The notes beneath the pieces are model-generated. The model saw only the letters and a list, made by a program, of their open reading frames with translations, was not told the origin of the DNA and did not search any database. The position numbers and the translations under genes were made by a program. From Methylobacterium radiodurans (lineage in GTDB: Bacteria; Pseudomonadota; Alphaproteobacteria; Rhizobiales; Beijerinckiaceae): 64,000 nucleotides of DNA. The stretch covers positions 1,851,501-1,915,500 of the forward strand of contig NZ_CP029551.1 in NCBI RefSeq assembly GCF_003173735.1, in the 5' to 3' direction. Below, piece after piece: positions 28,978-39,155 of this stretch (position 1 is the stretch's first letter; the number at the start of each line of letters is the position of its first letter).

Positions 28978-30497
28978 TGTTCGGCCTCGGCATCCTCTCC
29001 GGCCTGCTGATCGTCCCGCTCTGCGGCGCCGCCTTCATCCTCACGCTGAACGGCGACGAGGCCAGCGTGAAGCGCAACGCCCGCTGGGCGGCGCTCGCCA
29101 CCACGATCATCACGTTCCTGCTCTCGCTGGTTGCCTGGGGCCGCTACGACGCTTCCTCGCCGAGCTTCCAGCTGGTCGAGAACCACGCTTGGCTGGCCGA
29201 GAACATCCGCTTCAAGCTGGGGCTCGACGGCTTCTCGATGCCGCTCATGCTGCTCACGACCTTCCTGATGCCGTTCTGCATCGGCGCGTCGTGGCACTCC
29301 ATCGACACCCGCGTGAAGGAGTACTTCGTCGCCTTCCTCGTCCTCGAGACGACGATGATCGGCGTGTTCTGCGCGCTTGATCTGGTGCTGTTCTACCTGT
29401 TCTTCGAGGCAGGCCTGATCCCGATGTTCCTCATCATCGGCATCTGGGGCGGAAAGCGGCGCATCTACGCGAGCTTCAAGTTCTTCCTCTACACGCTGCT
29501 GGGCTCCGTGCTGATGCTGCTAGCCATCATGGCGATGTACTGGCACGCCGGCACGACCGACATCCCGACCCTGCTGCAGACCCGCTTCCCGGCGCAGATG
29601 CAGACCTGGCTCTGGCTCGCCTTTTTCGCCTCCTTCGCGGTGAAGATGCCGATGTGGCCGGTCCATACCTGGCTCCCCGATGCCCACGTCGAGGCGCCGA
29701 CCGCGGGCTCGGTCATCCTGGCCGGCATCCTGCTGAAGATGGGCGGCTACGGCTTCATCCGGATCTCGCTGCCGATGCTGCCGATCGCCAGCCAGGAGTT
29801 CGCGCCGCTGGTCTTCGCCCTCTCGGTTATCGCGATCATCTTCACCTCGCTCACCGCGATGATGCAGACCGACATCAAGAAGCTGATCGCCTACTCCTCG
29901 GTGGCGCATATGGGCTTCGTGACGCTCGGCCTGTTCACGCTGAACGAGCAGGGCATCCAGGGCGCGCTGTTCCTGATGATCTCGCACGGCATCGTCTCGG
30001 GCGCGCTCTTCCTCGGCGTCGGCGTGGTCTACGACCGGATGCACACCCGCGAGATCGCGGCCTATGGCGGCCTCGTGAAGCGGATGCCGCTCTACGCTGT
30101 GGCCATGATGGTCTTCACCATGGCCAATGTCGGACTGCCGGGCACCTCCGGCTTCGTCGGGGAGTTCCTGGCCATGATGGGCGCCTTCAAGGCCAACCCC
30201 ACGGTCGCCTTCTTCTCGGTCTTCGGCATCATCCTGTCGGCCGGCTACGCGCTCTGGCTCTACGCCCGGGTGATCTACGGGAAGCTGGAGAAGCCCAACC
30301 TCCAGGGCATCCTCGATCTCGACAACCGCGAGAAGCTGATCCTGGCCCCGCTCGTCTTCCTGACGATCTACTACGGCGTGCACCCGGCCCCGATCCTCGA
30401 CACCTTCGCGCCCTCCACGGAGGCCCTGATGACGGGCATCCGCTCCGCCCTCTCGACCACGCAGACCGCGGCCAACGTGCTGCCGCTGGCGCGCTGA
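28977..30497 (+). CDS. nuoM: NADH-quinone oxidoreductase subunit M
   Basis: 506 residues, an antiporter-like proton-pumping subunit. [21 protein letters not shown] carries the conserved glutamate, [27 protein letters not shown] the conserved lysine/histidine block, and [16 protein letters not shown] follows. The start ATG at 28977 shares its A with the nuoL stop codon, indicating translational coupling. Confidence 0.97.
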   Translation: MFGLGILSGLLIVPLCGAAFILTLNGDEASVKRNARWAALATTIITFLLSLVAWGRYDASSPSFQLVENHAWLAENIRFKLGLDGFSMPLMLLTTFLMPFCIGASWHSIDTRVKEYFVAFLVLETTMIGVFCALDLVLFYLFFEAGLIPMFLIIGIWGGKRRIYASFKFFLYTLLGSVLMLLAIMAMYWHAGTTDIPTLLQTRFPAQMQTWLWLAFFASFAVKMPMWPVHTWLPDAHVEAPTAGSVILAGILLKMGGYGFIRISLPMLPIASQEFAPLVFALSVIAIIFTSLTAMMQTDIKKLIAYSSVAHMGFVTLGLFTLNEQGIQGALFLMISHGIVSGALFLGVGVVYDRMHTREIAAYGGLVKRMPLYAVAMMVFTMANVGLPGTSGFVGEFLAMMGAFKANPTVAFFSVFGIILSAGYALWLYARVIYGKLEKPNLQGILDLDNREKLILAPLVFLTIYYGVHPAPILDTFAPSTEALMTGIRSALSTTQTAANVLPLAR

Positions 30498-30506
30498 GAT
30501 TCAGAG

Positions 30507-31955
30507 ATGCCGACAGTCCACTCCGTGCTCCCCACGCTCGCCCCGCTCCTGCCTGAGATCATCCTCAGCGCCGGCGTGATGGTGCTGATCCTCTACGGCG
30601 CCTTCCGGGGCGAGAAATCCGTCGAGGGCGTCAATGTCGGCGCGCTCCTCCTGCTGATGCTCGCCTTCTTCGTGGTGGTCTCTCAGGCGCCGGGCGTGAA
30701 GGTGACGACGCTGTCGGGCTCCTTCATCCAGGACGGGTTCTCCAAGGTGATGAAGGCGCTGGTCCTCTTGGGCTCGGCCGCCACCATCCTGCTCTCGCGC
30801 GACTACTTCCAGCGCGAACGCATCGATCGGTTCGAGTTCCCGATCCTCGTCGTGCTCTCCACCATCGGCATGATGGTGATGGTCTCGGCCAACGACCTGA
30901 TCGCGCTCTATCTCGGCCTTGAGCTGCAGTCGCTCGCCCTCTACGTCATCGCCTCGTTCCACCGCGACGACCTGAAGTCGACTGAGGCCGGCCTCAAGTA
31001 CTTCGTGCTCGGAGCGCTCTCGTCGGGCATGCTGCTCTACGGCTCGTCGCTGATCTACGGCTTCACCGGCACCGTCTCGTTTCCGGGCATCGTCTCGGCG
31101 CTGAACGAGGCCAATGCCGGCTTCGGCATCGTGCTCGGCATCGTGTTCGTGGCAGCCGCGGTCGCCTTCAAGATGTCGGCCGTGCCGTTCCACATGTGGA
31201 CGCCGGACGTCTACGAGGGCGCGCCGACGCCGGTGACCGCCTTCTTCTCGTCCGCGCCCAAGATGGCGGCCGTCGCCATGACGGTGCGCATCTTCATCGG
31301 CGCGCTGCCGGACGTGACCGCGATCTGGCAGCAGATCATCGTCTTCATCTCGATCGCCTCGATGGCGCTCGGCTCCTTCGCGGCGATCGGCCAGCGCAGC
31401 ATCAAGCGCCTGATGGCCTACTCGTCGATCGGCAATATCGGCTACGCGCTGATCGGGCTGGCCGCCGGGACCGAGGCCGGCATCTTCGGCGTGGTGATCT
31501 ACATGATCATCTACCTCGCCATGACGCTCGGCGCCTTCGCGATCATCCTGTCCCTGCGCCGTCGCGACGAGATGTTCGACACGATCGAGGACCTGTCGGG
31601 CCTCTCCCGGACCCATCCGTGGCTGGCCTTCCTGCTCGCCATGATCATGTTCTCGCTCGCCGGCATCCCGCCGCTGGCTGGGTTCTTCGGCAAGTTCTAC
31701 GTCTTCGCCGCCGCCATTGAGGCGAAGCTCTTCACCCTCGCGGTGATCGGCGTGATGACGAGCGTGGTCGGCGCCTACTACTACCTGCGCATCGTCAAGA
31801 TCATGTATTTCGACGAGCCGAAGGCGCCCTACGAGGCCATGGCCCCTGGCCTGCGCATCGTGCTTGCCCTGTCGAGCGTCGTGGTGATCCTGTTCTTCGT
31901 GCTGCCGGCGCCCCTTCGCGGTGCGGCCGAGGCGGCGGCGAGGTCGCTGTTCTGA
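30507..31955 (+). CDS. nuoN: NADH-quinone oxidoreductase subunit N
   Basis: 482 residues, the third antiporter-like subunit. Motifs include YLGLELQSLALYVIASF, FKMSAVPFHMWTPDVYEGAPTPVTAFFSSAPK and IKRLMAYSSIGNIGYALIG. It completes the 14-gene set. Its TGA stop (31953-31955) overlaps a CTG that is the likely start of birA. Confidence 0.97.
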   Translation: MPTVHSVLPTLAPLLPEIILSAGVMVLILYGAFRGEKSVEGVNVGALLLLMLAFFVVVSQAPGVKVTTLSGSFIQDGFSKVMKALVLLGSAATILLSRDYFQRERIDRFEFPILVVLSTIGMMVMVSANDLIALYLGLELQSLALYVIASFHRDDLKSTEAGLKYFVLGALSSGMLLYGSSLIYGFTGTVSFPGIVSALNEANAGFGIVLGIVFVAAAVAFKMSAVPFHMWTPDVYEGAPTPVTAFFSSAPKMAAVAMTVRIFIGALPDVTAIWQQIIVFISIASMALGSFAAIGQRSIKRLMAYSSIGNIGYALIGLAAGTEAGIFGVVIYMIIYLAMTLGAFAIILSLRRRDEMFDTIEDLSGLSRTHPWLAFLLAMIMFSLAGIPPLAGFFGKFYVFAAAIEAKLFTLAVIGVMTSVVGAYYYLRIVKIMYFDEPKAPYEAMAPGLRIVLALSSVVVILFFVLPAPLRGAAEAAARSLF

Positions 31956-32770
31956 CGCGCACGGGCTACCGCCTGGGCGCAGCCGCCCGGGCCGACGGAC
32001 ACCGCCTCCACGTTCACGAGCGCCTCGCCTCGACGAACGCGGAGGCGTTGGCGCTTGCGCGCGCCGGGGAGACGGGCCCGCTCTGGATCGCGGCGCGCGT
32101 CCAGGAGGCCGGTCGGGGCCGCCGCGGCAATGCCTGGGCTTCGCTTCCCGGCAACCTCGCGGCGAGCGTGCTCTGGCCAGCCTCCGGCATCGATCCGGAG
32201 CGCCTCGCGACCCTCGGCTTCGTGGCGGGCATCGCGCTGGCGGAGGCGCTGGAGGCGGCCTGCGGCACCGCGCCGGACTGTGAACCGGGCGCCGCGGACC
32301 GATCTTTCCGTCTGAAGTGGCCGAACGACGTTCTGTGCGGTAAGGCCAAGTTGGCCGGCATCCTGCTGGAGGCCGAGACGCTGCTGGGCGGGCGCCGCGC
32401 AGTGGTGATCGGCTTCGGAGTCAACGTCATCGGCGTGCCGGAGGCGTTCGCCGACCGGGCTGCCTCGCTTCAGGGCGCGGGATACGCGACCGACGCGGAG
32501 ACGGTGCTGGAACATCTGGCGGACCGCTTGGCCGGCGCCGCGCGCGCCTGGGATGGCGGGCGCGGGTTCAACGGGATTCGCGAGCGTTGGCTCGCACGCG
32601 CGGCGGGGCTGGGTCAGCCCATCGCGGTCCGCACCGGCACGGAGACCGTGCGCGGGCGGTTCGATGAGATCGATGAGGGGGGACGGCTCATCATGTCGGC
32701 CCCGGACGGTGCGCGCCGGCTCGTGACGGCTGGCGAGGTGCATTTTGGAACGGCCGCAACGGCGGCGTGA
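31952..32770 (+). CDS. birA: Biotin--[acetyl-CoA-carboxylase] ligase
   Basis: 272 residues if started at CTG 31952. The catalytic domain shows the STN motif (ERLASTNAEALALARAG), the biotin-binding QEAGRGRRGNAWAS, and LKWPNDVLCGKAKLAGILLE with the ATP/biotin-site lysine, plus GFGVNV. No DNA-binding domain is present, so it is a class I ligase that attaches biotin to carboxylases. No ATG, GTG or TTG precedes the STN motif in frame; the first, TTG at 32048, would delete it. CTG overlaps the nuoN stop as CTGA, with an AGG about 10 bases upstream. Confidence 0.88.
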   Translation: MTRTGYRLGAAARADGHRLHVHERLASTNAEALALARAGETGPLWIAARVQEAGRGRRGNAWASLPGNLAASVLWPASGIDPERLATLGFVAGIALAEALEAACGTAPDCEPGAADRSFRLKWPNDVLCGKAKLAGILLEAETLLGGRRAVVIGFGVNVIGVPEAFADRAASLQGAGYATDAETVLEHLADRLAGAARAWDGGRGFNGIRERWLARAAGLGQPIAVRTGTETVRGRFDEIDEGGRLIMSAPDGARRLVTAGEVHFGTAATAA

Positions 32771-32783
32771 GGTTGGACGAACG

Positions 32784-34457
32784 ATGACGACGAAACAGGA
32801 CGAGCTCGTCTTCCTGCCGCTCGGCGGGGTGGGCGAGATCGGGATGAACGCGGCGCTTTACGGCTTCGGGCCGGAGAAGGGGCGCAAGTGGATCATGGTC
32901 GATTGCGGCATGGGCTTCGCGGGCGAGGAGGCGATGCCCGGCATCGACCTGATGTTCCCGGACCTCAGCTTCATCGAGGAGCGCCGCAAGGATCTGCTCG
33001 GGATCTTCATCACCCACGCGCACGAGGACCATATCGGGGCGATCAGCGAATTGTGGCCACGCCTCAAGGTGCCGGTCTACGCCACGCGCTTCGCCAAGAA
33101 CCTGCTGGAGACCCGCCGCCTCGGCGAGCCGGGCGCTCCGAAGGTCGAGCTGCGCGAGGTGAAGCCCGGTAAGCGGGTGACGGTCGGTCCTTTCGATCTC
33201 GAATTCGTTCCCGTCTCGCACTCGATCCCCGAATCGAACGCTATCGCGATCCGCACCGCCGCGGGTCTCGTGGTGCACACGGGCGACTGGAAGATCGACC
33301 CGACGCCGGTCGCGGGCTCGGTCACCTCGCCCGAAGCGTTCAAGGCGCTCGGCGACGAGGGCATCCTGGCGCTCGTCTGCGACTCCACCAACGTCGTGCG
33401 CGAGGGTTTCTCGCCGTCCGAGGCCGAGGTCGCGCAGACCATGCGCAAGCTCATCGCCGAGGCGCCGCACCGGGTCGCGGTGACGACCTTCGCGTCGAAC
33501 GTCGCCCGCATCCGCGCCGTCGCCGAGGCTGCCCAGGCCTGCGGCCGCGAGGTGATCGCGGTCGGCCGCGCAATGGACCGGGTCATCGACGTCGCCCGCG
33601 AGTGCGGCTACCTCGACGGCCTGCCGGACTTCCGCCGCGCCGATTCGTGGAAGAGCCTGCCGCGCGAGAAGGTCGTGGCGCTGCTCACCGGCTCGCAGGG
33701 CGAGCCCCGCGCCGCGCTCGCCCGCGTCTCCCGCCGCGACCATCCCGACATCCAGCTCGCCGGCGGCGACCGGGTGATCTTCTCCTCGCGCGCCATCCCC
33801 GGCAACGAGCGCGACGTCGGCTCCATCATCAACGACCTGATCGAGCAGGGCGTCGAGGTGATCACTGACCGCACCGAACTCGTCCACGTCTCCGGCCACC
33901 CGCGCCGGGACGAGATGGTCGAGATGTATGCCTGGACCCGGCCCGGCACCGCGATCCCGGTCCACGGCGAGGCGCTCCACCTCGACGAGCACGCCCGCTT
34001 CGCCCGCGCGCAGGGCGTGCAGAACGTGGTGAAGGCCCGCAACGGCAGCCTGGTCCGCCTCGCGCCCGGCAAGCCGGAGGTGATCACCCACGTCAAGGCC
34101 GGCCGCCTGTTCAAGGACGGCAACGTGCTGATCGACGACAAGGACCGGGCGATTCCCGAGCGGCGGAAGCTCGCTCAGGCCGGCCTCGTCTCGGTCGCCA
34201 TCGCCATCGATGAGGACGGGGTGGTGCTGGGCGAGCCCGCCATCGACATCATCGGCCTGCCGAACCGCGGCCGCACCGGCGAGCCGCTGATCGAGGCGGT
34301 GGTCGACGCGGTCACCGACACCCTGGCCGGGCTGTCGAAGGGCAAGCTGAAGGACTCGGAAGGCGTCGAGAAGACCGTGGACCGGGCCGTCCGGACCGCG
34401 GTCAACGAGGCCTGGGGCAAGAAGCCCGCCTGCCACGTGCAGGTGGTCGAGGTCTGA
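32784..34457 (+). CDS. rnj: Ribonuclease J
   Basis: 557 residues. A metallo-beta-lactamase domain with the zinc motif THAHEDHIGA (HxHxDH), the H of SHSIPES and HTGDWK, is followed by a beta-CASP domain (SNVARIRAVAEAA, TGSQGEP, HVSGHPRRDEM) and a C-terminal domain. It is a 5'-3' exonuclease/endonuclease for mRNA decay and rRNA maturation; many alphaproteobacteria have it beside RNase E. The start ATG at 32784 (MTTKQDELVFLPLGG) is 13 bases after the birA stop. Confidence 0.94.
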   Translation: MTTKQDELVFLPLGGVGEIGMNAALYGFGPEKGRKWIMVDCGMGFAGEEAMPGIDLMFPDLSFIEERRKDLLGIFITHAHEDHIGAISELWPRLKVPVYATRFAKNLLETRRLGEPGAPKVELREVKPGKRVTVGPFDLEFVPVSHSIPESNAIAIRTAAGLVVHTGDWKIDPTPVAGSVTSPEAFKALGDEGILALVCDSTNVVREGFSPSEAEVAQTMRKLIAEAPHRVAVTTFASNVARIRAVAEAAQACGREVIAVGRAMDRVIDVARECGYLDGLPDFRRADSWKSLPREKVVALLTGSQGEPRAALARVSRRDHPDIQLAGGDRVIFSSRAIPGNERDVGSIINDLIEQGVEVITDRTELVHVSGHPRRDEMVEMYAWTRPGTAIPVHGEALHLDEHARFARAQGVQNVVKARNGSLVRLAPGKPEVITHVKAGRLFKDGNVLIDDKDRAIPERRKLAQAGLVSVAIAIDEDGVVLGEPAIDIIGLPNRGRTGEPLIEAVVDAVTDTLAGLSKGKLKDSEGVEKTVDRAVRTAVNEAWGKKPACHVQVVEV

Positions 34458-34477
34458 GGCGATACCTGCCTGGCGCA

Positions 34478-34504
34478 CGCCCTCCCTCGCAGATGGGGAG
34501 GGCG
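34478..34504 (+). terminator. Hairpin after RNase J gene
   Basis: A perfect 9-bp stem CGCCCTCCC/GGGAGGGCG with a 9-base loop, 20 bases after the stop codon. No T tract follows, so termination is possible but not certain; a 3'-end stabilising role is equally possible. Confidence 0.5.
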
Positions 34505-34592
34505 TACGCGTTGTGTGAAGGCGGCGGCTTCCATAGGGAGATAGGATCCGCCTCCTCACGGGTGGAGGCAACGAGATCACACGGAGGAAACG

Positions 34593-34997
34593 ATGATCGG
34601 CCGTCTCAATCACGTGGCCATCGCGGTGCGCGACCTCGATGCCGCCTGCGCGGTCTATCGCGACACGCTCGGCGCCACCGTGCAGCCGCCGCTGCCCCAG
34701 CCCGAGCACGGTGTCACCGTGGTCTTCGTGGAACTCCCCAACAGCAAGATCGAGCTGATGTCGCCGCTGGGCGAGGATTCCCCCATCGCCGCCTTCGTCG
34801 AGCGCAATCCGGGCGGGGGCATCCACCACGTCTGCTACGAGGTGGACGACATCCTGGCTGCCCGCGACAAGCTGAAGGCGGAAGGGGCCCGCGTGCTCGG
34901 CACCGGCGAGCCGAAGATCGGCGCCCACGGCAAGCCGGTTCTCTTCCTCCACCCGAAGGACTTCCTCGGCACGCTGGTCGAGCTGGAGCAGGTCTGA
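34593..34997 (+). CDS. mce: Methylmalonyl/ethylmalonyl-CoA epimerase
   Basis: 134 residues of the vicinal-oxygen-chelate fold. Metal-binding positions are in LNHVAIAV (His7), IHHVCYEV (His near 90) and the C-terminal LVELEQ glutamate. It epimerises methylmalonyl-CoA, and in ethylmalonyl-CoA-pathway methylotrophs also ethylmalonyl-CoA (then called epm). A strong GGAGGAAACG ribosome site precedes the ATG. It starts 135 bases after rnj, so it may have its own promoter. Confidence 0.92.
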   Translation: MIGRLNHVAIAVRDLDAACAVYRDTLGATVQPPLPQPEHGVTVVFVELPNSKIELMSPLGEDSPIAAFVERNPGGGIHHVCYEVDDILAARDKLKAEGARVLGTGEPKIGAHGKPVLFLHPKDFLGTLVELEQV

Positions 34998-35000
34998 GGC

Positions 35001-35336
35001 GTGGGCGGTTTCCTCGCACAGGTGGCGCGGTCGACGGGGCGCACGCTCGCCCTCGTCGTCGTGCTCGTCGCGGCGTTCGTCGCCGCGGCGGTCGCTCTGT
35101 TCAAGCTGACGATCGTGGGCGCCACCGCGCTCTACTTCGTGGTCTGGTGGACGCTGCTCTTCGCGATCCTGCCGATCCGCAACCAGCCCGAGACCCGACC
35201 CGAGCACATCGTGCAGGGCCAGGATCCCGGCGCGCCCGCGGCGCCGCGTCTGCGCGAGAAGGCGGTCTGGACCACGCTGTTCGCCGGCGCGGTCTTCCTC
35301 GCGGCGCTCGCGATCTTTCCGCTCGCCGGGTTGTAG
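35001..35336 (+). CDS. DUF1467-family membrane protein
   Basis: 111 residues from a GTG start three bases after the mce stop codon. Two membrane helices are evident, one ending TLALVVVLVAAFVAAAVALF merging with LTIVGATALYFVVWWTLLFAILPI, and one at the C-terminus. The segment YFVVWWTLLFAILPIRNQPE is the hallmark of the small alphaproteobacterial DUF1467 proteins, which often follow the methylmalonyl-CoA epimerase gene. Function unknown. The basic N-terminal extension could be shorter. Confidence 0.75.
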   Translation: MGGFLAQVARSTGRTLALVVVLVAAFVAAAVALFKLTIVGATALYFVVWWTLLFAILPIRNQPETRPEHIVQGQDPGAPAAPRLREKAVWTTLFAGAVFLAALAIFPLAGL

Positions 35337-35401
35337 GCAAGCCCGGCACAAGCCGGACCGTCCAGAGTCCGAGGGTCGCAGGCAGTCTCTGCACAAAACA
35401 A

Positions 35402-35428
35402 AAAAGCAAGGCCCGAGGCCTTGCTTTT
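35402..35428. terminator. Intrinsic terminator (bidirectional form)
   Basis: A 12-bp stem AAAAGCAAGGCC/GGCCTTGCTTTT with loop CGA. The arms end in A and T runs, so it can terminate in both directions. It lies 65 bases after the DUF1467 gene and closes the long nuo-birA-rnj-mce region. Confidence 0.9.
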
Positions 35429-35785
35429 CGAAGAGCGTAGATGGGTCGACCTTGATTGACCTACGCATTGCCTGCGCGGCGGTCGGTTTTTCCTCCCGAG
35501 ACTCGGACCCTGCGCCACCTCTGCCGGGCGTCGCAAACATCGCGAGAGCGCTTATAGGAACAACAGTTCGTGCTGTCACGCCCCTTGGGGGCGAAAAGTG
35601 CTGTTTTTTGCCACAGCCGGGAACGAACCATCGCCGGCTGCCCGCACGGTGTGAAAAGCGCGCGGCGCCGGGGAAGGTGTAGGGTCCGTCCAACGCTTGT
35701 GTTTTCCCGAGGCAATGTGTTGTGTGCGCTCGGCGCGGAACGCTCCCGCCGCGCCCGTTGAAGTCCGGACCGCGATCGGATCGCC
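35429..35785 (+). other. Gene-free leader before proS
   Basis: No coding frame is convincing in this 357-base stretch. It contains a perfect hairpin CGCCCC-TTG-GGGGCG (35579-35593), followed by AAAAGTGCTGTTTTTTG, and a short ACAG/CTGT dyad just upstream. It probably holds the proS promoter; no firm -35/-10 pair is claimed. A structured leader or small RNA is possible. Confidence 0.4.
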
Positions 35786-37111
35786 ATGCGTCTCTCCCGC
35801 TATTTCCTGCCCACCCTGCGCGAGACGCCCAAGGAGGCCGAGATCGTCTCGCACCGCCTGATGCTGCGCGCCGGTCTGATCCGCCAGGAGGCCGCGGGCA
35901 TCTACGCGTGGCTGCCGCTGGGCCTGCGTGTGCTGAACCGGGTCTGCGCGGTGATCCGCGAGGAGCAGGACCGGGCCGGCGCCGTCGAGCTCTTGATGCC
36001 GACCGTGCAGTCGGCCGACCTCTGGCGGGAATCCGGACGCTACGACGCCTACGGCAAGGAGATGCTGCGCATCAAGGACCGGCACGACCGCGACATCCTG
36101 TACGGTCCGACCGCCGAGGAGGTGGTGACCGAGATCTTCCGGGCGAGCGTGCGCTCCTACAAGGACCTGCCGAAGAACCTCTACCAGATCTCGTGGAAGT
36201 TCCGCGACGAGGTGCGCCCGCGCTTCGGCACGATGCGCTCGCGCGAGTTCCTGATGAAGGACGCCTACTCCTTCGACTTCGACCAAGCCGGCGCCCGCCA
36301 CGCCTACAACCGGATGTTCGTGGCCTATCTGCGCACCTTCGCGGGCCTCGGCCTCAAGGCGATCCCCATGCGCGCCGACACCGGGCCGATCGGCGGCGAT
36401 CTCAGCCACGAGTTCATCATTCTGGCCAAGACCGGCGAGAGCGAGGTCTTCTGCGACCGTGCCTATCTCGACTTTCCGATTCCGCCGGCCAACACCGATT
36501 TCGAGGACGTGGCGGCGCTGCAGGGCATCGTCGATGCCTGGACCTCGCACTACGCCGCCACCGACGAGATGCACGAGGCCGACGCCTTCGCGGAGGTGCC
36601 GGAGGCCGATCGCCTCGCCGCCCGCGGCATCGAGGTCGGGCACATCTTCTACTTCGGCACGAAGTACTCCGAGCCGATGGGCGCCAAGGTGGCGGGTCCG
36701 GACGGCATCGAGCGGCCGGTCCATATGGGCTCCTACGGCATCGGCCCGAGCCGGCTGGTCGCCGCGATCGTCGAGGCGAGCCACGACGAGGGCGGCATCA
36801 TCTGGCCGGACGCGGTGGCGCCCTTCGACGTCGCACTGATCAACCTGAAGGTGGGCGACGCCGCGACCGACGCCGCCTGCGCCGAGATCCAGGCGCAGCT
36901 CGAGGCCGCCAACCTCACGGTGCTCTACGACGACCGCGACGAGCGCCCCGGCGCCAAGTTCGCCACCGCCGACCTGATCGGCCTGCCCTGGCAGGTCGTG
37001 GTCGGGCCGAAAGGTCTCGCCGAGGGCAAGATCGAGTTGAAGCGCCGGGCGGGCGGCGAGCGCGAGACGGTCGCGCCCGTCGATCTCGTCAGCCGCATCC
37101 GGCGGATCTGA
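35786..37111 (+). CDS. proS: Prolyl-tRNA synthetase (short form)
   Basis: 441 residues, class II synthetase. The start [26 protein letters not shown], the motif 2 region [27 protein letters not shown] and the motif 3 region [16 protein letters not shown] are all present, followed by an anticodon-binding domain. There is no long insertion between motifs 2 and 3, so this is the alphaproteobacterial form without the editing domain. It is followed 9 bases later by the lolC-type gene; the proS-lolC-lolD order is common in this group. Confidence 0.95.
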   Translation: MRLSRYFLPTLRETPKEAEIVSHRLMLRAGLIRQEAAGIYAWLPLGLRVLNRVCAVIREEQDRAGAVELLMPTVQSADLWRESGRYDAYGKEMLRIKDRHDRDILYGPTAEEVVTEIFRASVRSYKDLPKNLYQISWKFRDEVRPRFGTMRSREFLMKDAYSFDFDQAGARHAYNRMFVAYLRTFAGLGLKAIPMRADTGPIGGDLSHEFIILAKTGESEVFCDRAYLDFPIPPANTDFEDVAALQGIVDAWTSHYAATDEMHEADAFAEVPEADRLAARGIEVGHIFYFGTKYSEPMGAKVAGPDGIERPVHMGSYGIGPSRLVAAIVEASHDEGGIIWPDAVAPFDVALINLKVGDAATDAACAEIQAQLEAANLTVLYDDRDERPGAKFATADLIGLPWQVVVGPKGLAEGKIELKRRAGGERETVAPVDLVSRIRRI

Positions 37112-37120
37112 AGGCGCGCG

Positions 37121-38431
37121 ATGGCCGGCAGCGCGACGCAAACGGGCGGGCGGACCGCGCGGCTCGCCGCCCTCCTGGGGCGCGCCGGCTCGACCGCCCC
37201 CTTCTCGGCCTTCGAGTGGATCATCGCGGGCCGGTATCTCCGGGCCCGTCGCCGCGGCGGCGGCGTCTCGGTGGTGGCCTTCTTCTCGGTGCTCGGCATC
37301 GCGCTGGGCGTCGCCACCCTGATCATCGTGCTCTCGGTGATGAACGGCTTCCGCTCCGAGTTGATGTCGAAGATCATCGGCATCAACGGGCACGTCTTCG
37401 CGACACCCATCGACCGCACCTTCACCGATTACGAGGACCTGTCCGAGCGGCTCGCGAAGGTTGCGGGCGTTCGTGCCGCGATCCCGCTCGTCGAGGGGCA
37501 GGCCTTTGCCTCCTCGCCCTACGGCGGCAGCGGCGTGCTGGTGCGGGGCGTGCGCGGCGCGGATCTCGACGGCATGGCGGCGATCTCGAAATCGCTGCGC
37601 GGTGGCACGCTCGAAGGGTTCGACGACGGCACCGGCGTGATCATCGGCCGGCGGCTCGCGGACGCGCTCGGCCTGCAACCTGGCGATAATATCACCCTCT
37701 CCACCCCGAAGGGCTCGACCACGCCCTTCGGCACGGCGCCGCGCACCAAGAGCTACGCCGTCAAGGCGGTGTTCGAGATCGGCATGACCGAGTTCGACTC
37801 GACCTTCGTGTTCATGCCGCTCACCGAGTCCCAGGCCTTCTTCAACAAGGAGGGCGACGTCTCGATGATCGAGATCTACATCGATCATCCGGACGAGGTC
37901 GGCGCCATGCGCGAGCCGCTGGAACTTGCCGCCGAGCGCCCGATCCTGCTCACCGACTGGCGCCAGCGCAACCGCACCTTCTTCGGCGCGCTCGAAGTCG
38001 AGCGCAACGTGATGTTCCTGATCCTCAGCCTGATCGTGGTGGTGGCGACGCTCAACATCGTCTCCGGCCTGATCCTGCTGGTGCGCGACAAGTCGAGCGA
38101 CATCGCGATCCTGCGCACCATGGGGGCGACGCCCGGCACGGTGATGCGGGTCTTCCTGATCAACGGCGCGCTGATCGGGCTCGTCGGCACCCTCTCGGGG
38201 CTGGTGCTCGGTGTCGTCATCACGCTCAACATCAAGCCGATCCAGCGCGTCCTCTTCCCTGGCGCCTGGGATCCGACCGTGCGCTTCCTGGCCGAGATCC
38301 CGGCCGAGATGAACTCGGGCGAGATCACGGTCGTGGTCATCACGGCCTTTCTGCTGTCGCTCGCCGCGACGCTGTACCCCTCCTGGCGCGCGGCCCGGCT
38401 CGATCCGGTGCAGGCGCTGCGCTACGGCTGA
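37121..38431 (+). CDS. lolC: Lipoprotein-releasing ABC transporter permease (LolC/LolE family)
   Basis: 436 residues. One membrane helix near residues 50-73 ([24 protein letters not shown]) is followed by a large periplasmic domain and three C-terminal helices, the LolC/E architecture. [20 protein letters not shown] precedes the first helix. Only one permease gene is present, so it probably works as a homodimer with LolD to extract lipoproteins from the inner membrane. Confidence 0.92.
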   Translation: MAGSATQTGGRTARLAALLGRAGSTAPFSAFEWIIAGRYLRARRRGGGVSVVAFFSVLGIALGVATLIIVLSVMNGFRSELMSKIIGINGHVFATPIDRTFTDYEDLSERLAKVAGVRAAIPLVEGQAFASSPYGGSGVLVRGVRGADLDGMAAISKSLRGGTLEGFDDGTGVIIGRRLADALGLQPGDNITLSTPKGSTTPFGTAPRTKSYAVKAVFEIGMTEFDSTFVFMPLTESQAFFNKEGDVSMIEIYIDHPDEVGAMREPLELAAERPILLTDWRQRNRTFFGALEVERNVMFLILSLIVVVATLNIVSGLILLVRDKSSDIAILRTMGATPGTVMRVFLINGALIGLVGTLSGLVLGVVITLNIKPIQRVLFPGAWDPTVRFLAEIPAEMNSGEITVVVITAFLLSLAATLYPSWRAARLDPVQALRYG

Positions 38432-38447
38432 GACCCGGACTGGCCCC

Positions 38448-39155
38448 ATGAGCACCGACGCCCCCGGCACCCCGCCGGTGCCGGCCCTATTCTTCGCCCG
38501 CGTGGAGCGGCGCTACCCTCAGGCCGAGGGTGCGCTGGAGATCCTGCGAGGCGCCGATCTCGCCATCTGGCCGGGTGAGCTTGTCGCGCTCGTGGCGCCG
38601 TCTGGCGCCGGCAAATCGACGCTCCTGCACCTCGCGGGGCTGCTGGAGCGCCCGGATGGCGGCGAGGTCTATGTCGGCGGCCAACCGACTGCCGCGATGA
38701 GCGATTCCGAGCGCACCCGGTTCCGGCGCGAGGAGATGGGCTTCGTCTACCAGTTCCACCATCTCCTGCCGGAGTTCTCGGCGCTGGAGAACGTGGTGAT
38801 GCCCCAGCTCATCCGGGGCCTGAAGCGGGCCGAGGCGAAGGCGCGCGCCGCCGAGCTTCTTGGCTTCCTCGGTCTGAAGGACCGGCTGCCGCATCGCCCG
38901 GCGGAGCTCTCCGGCGGCGAGCAGCAGCGCGTCGCCATCGCACGCGCGGTCGCCAACGGCCCGCGCCTGTTGCTGGCCGACGAGCCCACCGGCAATCTAG
39001 ACCCGCAGACCGCCGACCACGTCTTCGGCATCCTGCTCGCCCTGGTGCGCGCCTCGGGGCTCGCGGCGCTCATCGCCACCCACAACATGGATCTGGCCGC
39101 CCGCATGGACCGCCGGGTGACGATCCGGGACGGGCTGATCCACCAGCTGGATTGA
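38448..39155 (+). CDS. lolD: Lipoprotein-releasing ABC transporter ATP-binding protein
   Basis: 235 residues. The Walker A is APSGAGKST, the Q-loop region [18 protein letters not shown] is characteristic of LolD, the signature is [15 protein letters not shown], the Walker [13 protein letters not shown] and the H-loop ATHN. It pairs with the permease encoded 16 bases upstream. Confidence 0.94.
   Translation: MSTDAPGTPPVPALFFARVERRYPQAEGALEILRGADLAIWPGELVALVAPSGAGKSTLLHLAGLLERPDGGEVYVGGQPTAAMSDSERTRFRREEMGFVYQFHHLLPEFSALENVVMPQLIRGLKRAEAKARAAELLGFLGLKDRLPHRPAELSGGEQQRVAIARAVANGPRLLLADEPTGNLDPQTADHVFGILLALVRASGLAALIATHNMDLAARMDRRVTIRDGLIHQLD

Noticed and set aside
35579..35610. Intrinsic terminator ahead of proS
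   Set aside because: The T run lies about 11-14 bases after the 6-bp stem, too far for a standard intrinsic terminator.
32691..38470. Very long minus-strand frames of about 1,000 and 960 codons
   Set aside because: They are antisense to RNase J, mce, proS, lolC and their neighbours, all of which carry strong family motifs.
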